Below are positions 34,785 through 40,877 of a stretch of DNA of 40,877 nucleotides, one piece after another. Origin of the DNA: Halocynthiibacter styelae. Lineage in GTDB: Bacteria; Pseudomonadota; Alphaproteobacteria; Rhodobacterales; Rhodobacteraceae. A program made the position numbers and the translations under genes. The stretch lies in NCBI RefSeq assembly GCF_016123485.1, contig NZ_JADCKQ010000021.1, forward strand, positions 1 through 40,877, in the 5' to 3' direction. Below the pieces are notes generated by a model. That model had not been told where the DNA came from and made no database searches. It was given only the letters and a program-made list of their open reading frames with translations. Within the stretch, counting starts at the first letter, position 1. The number at the start of each line of letters is the position of its first letter.

Positions 34785-35316
34785 TCCGGTCAGCCTGCAT
34801 CTCTGGAGCTGGCGTCTGCTGTACCCGCTGATATGTGCCGTGATTGTCTTTGCGCAGCTCATCCCCTTGCAAACCACCCCTATGGATATTCCACCGCCTG
34901 ATCTGCTGATCGCCCTGACCTGTGCCTGGGTTGTGCGCCGACCTGATCAGGTGCCGGTTGTATCCGTGGCACTGGTGTTTTTTCTGACAGATATCCTTTT
35001 GCAACGCCCCCCGGGACTTGGCGTTGCACTGATGATTGTCGCAACCGAATTTTTACGTTCGCGCAGTCCGTTTATGCGCGAATTCCCCTTCCTCCTGGAA
35101 TGGGGCGTCGTCACGGTCGTCATGATTGCCCTGGCACTTGGTGTACGGCTTCCTATGCAGATGCTGATGCTGTCACCACCGCCGTTTGACCTGAGTGCAC
35201 GCGAGGTTCTTGTAACAACTCTGGCATATCCGGCATGCGCCGCATTCTGTCATTTTGTCCTGAAAGTGCGATACCTTCACCCCGGAGATCGTGAAAGCAG
35301 TGGAGGGTACGCCTGA
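34777..35316 (+). CDS. mreD: Rod shape-determining protein MreD
   Basis: About 179 residues, five to six transmembrane segments. It is identified by position between mreC and mrdA and by the MreD-like pattern PPDLLIALTCAWVVRRPD. The start at 34777 has GGGG 6 bases upstream; 34771 is an alternative. It overlaps mreC by 8 bases and mrdA by one (TGATG). Confidence 0.88.
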   Translation: MVDPVSLHLWSWRLLYPLICAVIVFAQLIPLQTTPMDIPPPDLLIALTCAWVVRRPDQVPVVSVALVFFLTDILLQRPPGLGVALMIVATEFLRSRSPFMREFPFLLEWGVVTVVMIALALGVRLPMQMLMLSPPPFDLSAREVLVTTLAYPACAAFCHFVLKVRYLHPGDRESSGGYA

Positions 35317-37235
35317 TGCGCCGGCCGCCAAAAGAGAATGAAGAAAGCACACGCGGGATCACCCGCCGGGGATTACTTCTGGGCACGGCCTGGCTTGCTT
35401 TTGGCACGGGGCTTGCTGCACGTATGCGTTATCTGCAGGTCGATCAGGCAGATCAGTTCCGCCTGCTGGCGGATGAAAACCGCATCAAAGACCGCCTGAT
35501 CGCCCCTGCCCGCGGGCTTATCTGGGATCGCAATGGCCTGCCGCTTGCGACCAATGAACAGAATTACCGCGTGGTGATGGTCCGCGAAGAAGCTGGTGAT
35601 CCGGAAGAAGCCCTGGACAAGCTTTCTGAACTTATACCGATGACGGAAAATGACCGGGCCAAAGCGTTGAAGGCCGTCATGGACCGTGCCCCACATGTGC
35701 CGGTTGCCGTCGCGGATCGTCTGACCTGGGAAGAAGTATCAGCGATCGCGGTTAATGGCCCGGCCCTGCCCGGCATCACGCCCGAAGTTGGTCTGTCGCG
35801 CAGCTATCCGGTCGCGGAAGATCTCTGTCATGTTGTCGGTTATGTCGGACCTGTATCTGACTATGATCTCTCCCGTATTGAAGATCAGGATCCGCTGCTT
35901 CAGATCCCCAAGTTCCAGATCGGCAAATCCGGGGCTGAAAATAAGCTTGAACGTCAGCTTCGCGGTCAGGCCGGGAATGTACGCAATGAAGTCAACGCGG
36001 GGGGCCGGATCATTCGCGAACTGGACCGGCGCGAAGGTATTCCCGGCGATAATATCCAGCTAACGATTGATGCACCTCTGCAAAACTATGTTCAGGCACG
36101 CCTTGCGGGCGAAGCGGCCTCTGCCGTGGTGATGGATGTGGAAACCGGTGATCTTCTGGCTTGCGGATCGGTCCCGACATTCGATCCGAATAAATTCGTG
36201 CGCGGGATTTCAGTTGCGGATTACGGCGAGTTGACCGGAAACCCCCTGAACCCGCTTCAGGGGAAAGCTGTGCAAGGGGCCTATCCGCCAGGTTCCACCT
36301 TTAAGATGGTCACAGCGCTTGCTGCGATGGATGCCGGTCTGATTGACACGGAAGAAACCATCTATTGCCGGGGTTACACCGAAGTTGGTGGACGTCGCTT
36401 CCACTGCTGGAAACATTCAGGTCACGGGAACATGAACCTGAACCAAAGCCTGCGCAACAGCTGCGATATTTACTATTATGACATCGCCCAGCGTGTGGGG
36501 ATCGAAAAGATCAGTGAAATGGCCCGCCGTCTGGGCCTGGGGGAACGCCATGCGCTGCCCATGTCTGCGGTCTCTTCCGGCCTTACACCGACCAAAGCCT
36601 GGAAGCTGGAACGCCGGGGTGCAGAATGGGTGATTGGCGACAGTCTGAACGCGTCTATCGGACAGGGCTTTGTACTGGCCTCCCCACTGCAACTGGCTGT
36701 GATGACGTCCCGCCTTGCCACCGGGCGCGCCGTTGAACCACGTATTGTGAAATCGGTGAATTCTGTCGAGGTGCCGATTGAGGAACCCCCGGAACTGGGC
36801 CTGAACCAAAATCATCTGCGCGCCATTCGCCAGGGGATGTTCGCTGTCAGCAACAACCGGCGTGGCACCGCGTTTAGATCACGCATTGCTGCAGACGGCA
36901 AAGAACTTGCCGGCAAAACCGGGACAAGCCAGGTGTCCAACAACCGCGTAAACAACGCCAATGTGCCCTGGGAACAACGTGACCATGCGCTGTTTGTTGG
37001 CTTTGCCCCCTATGATGCGCCAAAATATGCGGTGTCTGTGGTGGTGGAACATGGTGGCGGCGGATCGAAAGCGGCAGCCCCTGTTGCCCGCGACATTCTG
37101 CTGTTTGCGATGTATGGCGGATTTCCACCAGAGGATGCCTATCCGTCTTCAGCACGCGCCAAAGCCCGCCAGATCCGCAACAACCTGGAACTGCGCGATT
37201 TCGACGCCCTGCGGGATGAAAGCAGCCAGGCATGA
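35316..37235 (+). CDS. mrdA: Penicillin-binding protein 2, peptidoglycan transpeptidase
   Basis: 639 residues. One N-terminal transmembrane helix, then the PBP dimerisation domain with APARGLIWDRNG. The transpeptidase domain has Ser327-Thr-Phe-Lys330 (SxxK), SCD as the second motif (as in other PBP2 proteins, where the Asn is replaced by Asp) and Lys534-Thr-Gly-Thr. It crosslinks peptidoglycan during elongation together with RodA, whose gene overlaps by four bases. Confidence 0.95.
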   Translation: MRRPPKENEESTRGITRRGLLLGTAWLAFGTGLAARMRYLQVDQADQFRLLADENRIKDRLIAPARGLIWDRNGLPLATNEQNYRVVMVREEAGDPEEALDKLSELIPMTENDRAKALKAVMDRAPHVPVAVADRLTWEEVSAIAVNGPALPGITPEVGLSRSYPVAEDLCHVVGYVGPVSDYDLSRIEDQDPLLQIPKFQIGKSGAENKLERQLRGQAGNVRNEVNAGGRIIRELDRREGIPGDNIQLTIDAPLQNYVQARLAGEAASAVVMDVETGDLLACGSVPTFDPNKFVRGISVADYGELTGNPLNPLQGKAVQGAYPPGSTFKMVTALAAMDAGLIDTEETIYCRGYTEVGGRRFHCWKHSGHGNMNLNQSLRNSCDIYYYDIAQRVGIEKISEMARRLGLGERHALPMSAVSSGLTPTKAWKLERRGAEWVIGDSLNASIGQGFVLASPLQLAVMTSRLATGRAVEPRIVKSVNSVEVPIEEPPELGLNQNHLRAIRQGMFAVSNNRRGTAFRSRIAADGKELAGKTGTSQVSNNRVNNANVPWEQRDHALFVGFAPYDAPKYAVSVVVEHGGGGSKAAAPVARDILLFAMYGGFPPEDAYPSSARAKARQIRNNLELRDFDALRDESSQA

Positions 37236-38371
37236 GTTATCTTGAATATCAGATCAAACACACGCCAACCGGGCTGCGCAAAGTTCTTTACCTGAACTGG
37301 CCTCTGATCGTTCTGCTCAGCACAATCTGTGGTGTCGGGTTTATGATGCTGTATTCTGTGGCCGGGGGTTCCTTCAGCCCCTGGGCCGAACCGCAGATGA
37401 AACGCTTTGCTATGGGCATGGTCGCCATGTTCATCGTTGCCATGGTGCCGATTTGGTTCTGGCGCAATATGGCGGCGGTCGCCTATCTGGTGTCCCTGTT
37501 GCTGCTGGTTGCGGTGGAGCTGTTTGGCGAAGTCGGCATGGGGGCGCAGCGCTGGATCAATCTGGGTTTTATGCGTCTGCAGCCATCAGAGCTTATGAAG
37601 ATCACCGTCATTCTGCTGATTGCAGCTTATTATGACTGGCTGGATGTCCGCAAAGTTTCGCATCCCTTCTGGGTTCTGGTTCCGGTACTTCTGATCTTGT
37701 TGCCTGTCGGGCTTGTCCTGCGCCAACCGGACCTTGGCACTGCCATTCTTCTGATCACAGGCGGGGGCATCGTCATGTTCGCAGCCGGTGTCAGCCTGTG
37801 GTATTTCGCTGGCGTGATTGGTTCGGTGATCGGTATTGTTGTAGCAGTGTTCAAATCACGCGGCACCGACTGGCAACTGCTGAAGAATTACCAATATGGC
37901 CGGATTGATACGTTCCTTGATCCATCGCGGGATCCCCTGGGCGGTGGCTATCACATCACGCAATCCAAAATCGCCCTGGGTTCCGGCGGCTGGACCGGCA
38001 GAGGATATATGCAGGGCACACAGAGCCGCCTGAACTTTCTGCCTGAAAAGCATACAGATTTTATCTTTACGACGCTTGCAGAAGAATTCGGCTTTATTGG
38101 CGGCATTTCCCTGCTGGGCCTCTACCTGCTGGTTTTGCTCTTTTGTCTTGCCGCGGCCTTCCAGAACAAAGATCGTTTTGCCTCGCTGATGACCATTGGG
38201 GTTGCTGCAACTTTCTTCCTGTTCTTTGCCGTTAATATGTCAATGGTCATGGGGCTTGCACCTGTCGTTGGGGTTCCTCTGCCACTTGTGTCCTATGGCG
38301 GATCAGCAATGCTTGTCATTCTGGTCGCTTTCGGCTTTGTTCAAAGCGCATATATCCACCGACCCAGATAG
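37232..38371 (+). CDS. rodA: Peptidoglycan glycosyltransferase RodA (SEDS family)
   Basis: 379 residues, about ten transmembrane helices. SEDS signatures are GAQRWINLGFMRLQPSELMK, RQPDLGTA and the C-terminal GVPLPLVSYGGSAM. It polymerises lipid II during rod elongation with PBP2. The start is in an ATGA overlap with mrdA. Confidence 0.95.
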   Translation: MSYLEYQIKHTPTGLRKVLYLNWPLIVLLSTICGVGFMMLYSVAGGSFSPWAEPQMKRFAMGMVAMFIVAMVPIWFWRNMAAVAYLVSLLLLVAVELFGEVGMGAQRWINLGFMRLQPSELMKITVILLIAAYYDWLDVRKVSHPFWVLVPVLLILLPVGLVLRQPDLGTAILLITGGGIVMFAAGVSLWYFAGVIGSVIGIVVAVFKSRGTDWQLLKNYQYGRIDTFLDPSRDPLGGGYHITQSKIALGSGGWTGRGYMQGTQSRLNFLPEKHTDFIFTTLAEEFGFIGGISLLGLYLLVLLFCLAAAFQNKDRFASLMTIGVAATFFLFFAVNMSMVMGLAPVVGVPLPLVSYGGSAMLVILVAFGFVQSAYIHRPR

Positions 38372-38378
38372 GAAAACC

Positions 38379-39323
38379 ATGTCTGTCAATGTTCTCTTCG
38401 CCGCCAAACAATCCGACTGGGCTGAATATGAAGGGGCACTAACAAAAGCACTGCGGGCGGTGGATGTTGAATTCACCCTTTCCGCCCACAGCGCGCCGCA
38501 TTGTACACCGGATGAGGTCGATTATCTTGTCTGGTCGCCAAACAGCCCTGTGCAGGATTTCACCCCCTACAGCCGCTGCAAAGCAGTGCTGAGCCTCTGG
38601 GCCGGGGTCGAACGTGTGATCAACAATCCAACCCTGACCCAGCCCCTGTGCCGGATGGTCGATAAGGGCCTGGAAGACGGTATGGTCGAATGGGTCTGCG
38701 GCCATGTGATGCGTCACCACCTGGGAATGGATGCGCAGATCCTCGGGCAAAACGGAGAATGGAAACCCCATTGCCCGCCGCTGGCGCGGCAGCGTCAGGT
38801 GACGGTTCTGGGGCTGGGGGCACTTGGCAGTGCCTGTGCGCGGATGCTGCGGCAGTTTGGGTTTGACGTAGCGGGCTGGTCCCGCCGCCAGAAAGATCTG
38901 GAAGGCATCACCTGTTTTTCTGGCGAAGACGGACTGCGCGATGTTCTTAAGCGATCCGAAATCGTCGTGCTTCTGCTGCCAAACACCCCGGAAACCGAAA
39001 ACACTCTGAACGCAGAAACCCTTGCCCTGATGCCGCGTGGTTCTTTCATTGTGAACCCTGGACGCGGCCCGTTGATTGACGATGATGCGCTTCTGGCGGC
39101 GCTGGGCAGCGGACAAATCGCCCATGCGACCTTAGATGTTTTCCGCATCGAACCCCTGCCCGGCACACATCCTTACTGGACACATCCAAATGTCACGGTC
39201 ACCCCGCACATGGCGGCTGAAACCCGGACAGACACTGCGTCAGAAATGGTTGCCGAAAACATTCGCCGGGGTGAAACCGGCGAAGGTTTCATCAACCTCG
39301 CAGACCGGAAAAACGGGTATTAA
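38379..39323 (+). CDS. ghrA: Glyoxylate/hydroxypyruvate reductase A-like D-2-hydroxyacid dehydrogenase
   Basis: About 314 residues. The NAD(P)-binding motif GLGALGSACA is in the middle. Catalytic Arg in NPGRGPLID, Glu in FRIEPLP and His in PHMAAETR follow the D-2-hydroxyacid dehydrogenase pattern of GhrA. It reduces glyoxylate or hydroxypyruvate. AGGAAAA precedes the ATG, 7 bases after the rodA stop, so it may be read from the mre transcript, although no functional link is known. Its stop overlaps the stop of the opposing gene by two bases. Confidence 0.88.
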   Translation: MSVNVLFAAKQSDWAEYEGALTKALRAVDVEFTLSAHSAPHCTPDEVDYLVWSPNSPVQDFTPYSRCKAVLSLWAGVERVINNPTLTQPLCRMVDKGLEDGMVEWVCGHVMRHHLGMDAQILGQNGEWKPHCPPLARQRQVTVLGLGALGSACARMLRQFGFDVAGWSRRQKDLEGITCFSGEDGLRDVLKRSEIVVLLLPNTPETENTLNAETLALMPRGSFIVNPGRGPLIDDDALLAALGSGQIAHATLDVFRIEPLPGTHPYWTHPNVTVTPHMAAETRTDTASEMVAENIRRGETGEGFINLADRKNGY

Positions 39324-39724
39324 ACCGCCCCGGATACGGCTTCCAGACTCATCCGGGCTTTGGTCAACACAAGGCCCGGGTTCGCAGAACTGCGGCAGAT
39401 ATAACAAAGCACCTGATCAGGCCAGGCCTTGGATCGCATGAACACATGCAGCAGGTTGGAACTGAAAATGATAATTTCCTGGAAGTAATGTTCATCACTT
39501 CCAGTGCCACCGGTTGCCTCATTGAACTTCCGGCCGAATTCCGTGACGCTCGCGCCCTGAAACAAATCCGCGGCTGCAGCCGCCAGCGTATCCAGTGTAT
39601 CCTGCGAATGTTCCTCTGAGGTTTGCACCCCCAAAAGCATTCCGGATGTCATATCGATATAACCCGATGCCAGACATTCAGGGATTGTCTGCATCGATGT
39701 GTGAAGCGCCGCGTCCAGAGCCAT
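39320..39724 (-). CDS. Small roadblock/longin-like hypothetical protein
   Basis: About 134 residues, no signal peptide or membrane segment. The layout (an initial helix, a strand with SGYIDMTSGMLLG, a long helix, then strands ending in a helix) resembles roadblock/LC7-type domains that bind small GTPases or form dimers. This is pattern recognition and not certain. The start at 39724 has a GAGAT site nearby; an upstream ATG at 39763 lacks one. It is downstream of and on the same strand as the acidic protein gene, probably co-transcribed. Confidence 0.65.
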   Translation of the reverse strand: MALDAALHTSMQTIPECLASGYIDMTSGMLLGVQTSEEHSQDTLDTLAAAAADLFQGASVTEFGRKFNEATGGTGSDEHYFQEIIIFSSNLLHVFMRSKAWPDQVLCYICRSSANPGLVLTKARMSLEAVSGAV

Positions 39725-39789
39725 TGTGATCTCGTTCAGTTGTAGGAAAGTGCTGCTCAGCACACCCGTAAATTTCTATGTTATGTTTT

Positions 39790-39816
39790 CTGGTTGCCCC
39801 CAAAAAGAGCAACCGG
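39790..39816 (-). other. Hairpin between the acidic protein and the roadblock-like gene
   Basis: CTGGTTGC / GCAACCGG stem with an 11-base loop containing a run of A (plus) or T (minus). No T tract follows on the minus strand, so it is a possible processing or weak termination structure. The remainder of the 105-base gap shows a GTGCTG-CT-CAGCAC repeat at 39750-39763. Confidence 0.3.
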
Positions 39817-39829
39817 AATTCTCAAATGA

Positions 39830-40877
39830 TCAGGTCAGGAAATCCCAGCCAGAAACAGATTTCGCCCCTGCGTTGGTCGCCACAGGCATTTTATCTGCAT
39901 CCGCAACTTCCTGATCTTCAGGGGCCGGAACAGACTGTACCTGCAACAACCTGCCAATCGCATCAATCACACCATCTACATCCGTGGGCCTGTCCGCCCC
40001 TGATGTCAGTTCAGTCCAGATTTCAGCAGCCGTTAATGGCCCGGACTGTGCAGGCGGATCTTCAGAATGGATCACCTCTGCCGGCGCCTCACTGATATCG
40101 CTCTCTGCCGTCAGCACATTCCCGATCATCATTTCTTCCGAAACGTCTGTCTCCGGTGGTTCTGGTTCAGAATGGTTCTGCTCGTCTACAAACAGGGACA
40201 GGTCCAGAGACAATTCGAGATCCTCTGGCTCGCCCTCAGCCTCAGGGGCTTCAACCATCTCTTCGACCGGTTTTTCAGTCACATTTTTCACGACATGCGA
40301 AAGAATTTTATCAAAGTTGACCTCTGGAAGCTCCGTTTCCACTGGAAGTTCCTCAATCTCAGGCTCTGATGCAGCAATCAACGGCGCTTCGACCACTTCT
40401 TCTACACGGCTTTCATTACCAAGAATTAAGGCCAGATCAGATCTGTCTGTCACGTCTGGTTCCGGCTGCTCCGGCGGCTGTCGGTCATTTGCCGGAATTT
40501 CCTGGCGCATCTGTTCAACAAGCCCCTGTTCGGGCGCTGGTGGTTTCGGCTGCGCGGCCTCTGCAGTCTGCAACAATTCCGCCCGCAGATTCTGCGCCTC
40601 TCCGGAATGGATGCGGCGAGGCTCTGCAGCCTTGTCACGCGATACCCGCACGGGACGACGTGGCATCGTAATTCCCGGTGCGCGCGCAGATGCCGGTTGC
40701 TCTGCAGGCATTGCAGCCGGGGCAACAGCACCGGAGACATCTTCTTGCCTTTGCGCTGCGATTTGAATTCCTGGTGTGTTTTGGTTTGGTTTGTATTTTT
40801 TCAGTTTTTGTTTTTTGTTTTTGATGATGTCGTGGGTTGCCTCGAAGAGGGCGTCGACGAATTTTTCGCCTCCGCTT
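39830..40877 (-). CDS. Acidic low-complexity protein, N terminus beyond the window (partial)
   Basis: The frame is open from the stop at 39830 to the right edge, at least 348 codons, with no in-frame ATG, GTG or TTG before the ATG at 40711. That ATG lacks a ribosome site, so the real start is probably outside. The visible N-terminal part reads FVDALFEATHDIIKNK and is Lys-rich and A-rich in DNA. The middle is Pro/Glu-rich and probably disordered. The last 80 residues include a helix (VDGVIDAIGRLLQ) and a terminal SGWDFLT. No known domain is recognised. It lies upstream of the roadblock-like gene on the same strand. Confidence 0.65.
   Translation of the reverse strand, partial: SGGEKFVDALFEATHDIIKNKKQKLKKYKPNQNTPGIQIAAQRQEDVSGAVAPAAMPAEQPASARAPGITMPRRPVRVSRDKAAEPRRIHSGEAQNLRAELLQTAEAAQPKPPAPEQGLVEQMRQEIPANDRQPPEQPEPDVTDRSDLALILGNESRVEEVVEAPLIAASEPEIEELPVETELPEVNFDKILSHVVKNVTEKPVEEMVEAPEAEGEPEDLELSLDLSLFVDEQNHSEPEPPETDVSEEMMIGNVLTAESDISEAPAEVIHSEDPPAQSGPLTAAEIWTELTSGADRPTDVDGVIDAIGRLLQVQSVPAPEDQEVADADKMPVATNAGAKSVSGWDFLT

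Noticed and set aside
39984-40766. A Ser-rich plus-strand frame opposite the acidic protein
   Set aside because: The minus frame is longer, stays open to the edge, agrees with its neighbour in direction and has coherent Glu/Pro composition; poly-Ser is what the antisense of Glu-rich coding gives.

Overview
The window looks like chromosomal DNA of a marine alphaproteobacterium of the order Rhodobacterales (Roseobacter group). The basis is the mreBCD-mrdA-rodA order, a short second-type glutamyl-tRNA synthetase, a fused carnitine dehydrogenase/thioesterase beside a BKACE enzyme, two puuA-puuB style polyamine sets, and stem-loop intergenic repeats of a kind common in that group. No phage, transposon, CRISPR array or plasmid gene is seen. 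Genus assignment is not possible by eye.

Layout. 49-206: tRNA-Glu and tRNA-Met. 272-4895 (minus): carnitine catabolism operon (aldo/keto reductase, dehydrocarnitine-cleaving BKACE, a Cys-rich lipoprotein, carnitine dehydrogenase fused to a thioesterase, SDR). 5185-8209 (plus): MFS transporter and metG. 8497-21548: a large polyamine locus around a GntR regulator. The minus arm is puuA-aminotransferase-puuB. The plus arm is potFAHI-puuA2-puuB2-amidotransferase-gamma-glutamylcyclotransferase. 21549-24616 (minus): MATE exporter, small membrane protein, gltX. 24808-25743: VOC protein divergent from soxR, with a sox box between them. 25744-27402: nadE. 27598-29121: exported protein with 18 MORN repeats. 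29168-30997: leuA behind a leucine leader peptide and alternative hairpins. 31072-32474 (minus): DUF2141 protein and sterol-desaturase-like enzyme. 32755-39323 (plus): mreB, mreC, mreD, mrdA, rodA, ghrA. 39320-40877 (minus): a roadblock-like small protein and a long acidic protein that runs off the right edge.

How it fits together. The carnitine genes give a complete inferred route from carnitine to glycine betaine plus acetoacetate. The polyamine locus imports putrescine or spermidine and either gamma-glutamylates or transaminates it. The same 12-base palindrome-like word lies in the puuA promoter and upstream of potF, which suggests one regulator controls both arms.

The most interesting regulatory structure is upstream of leuA. 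A promoter-like -10 box places the transcription start almost on the AUG of a leucine-rich leader peptide, which ends just before two mutually exclusive 10-bp stems. Other unexplained structures are a four-copy TGCAT array with an exact 11-bp period upstream of gltX and a Cys-rich lipoprotein inside the carnitine operon.
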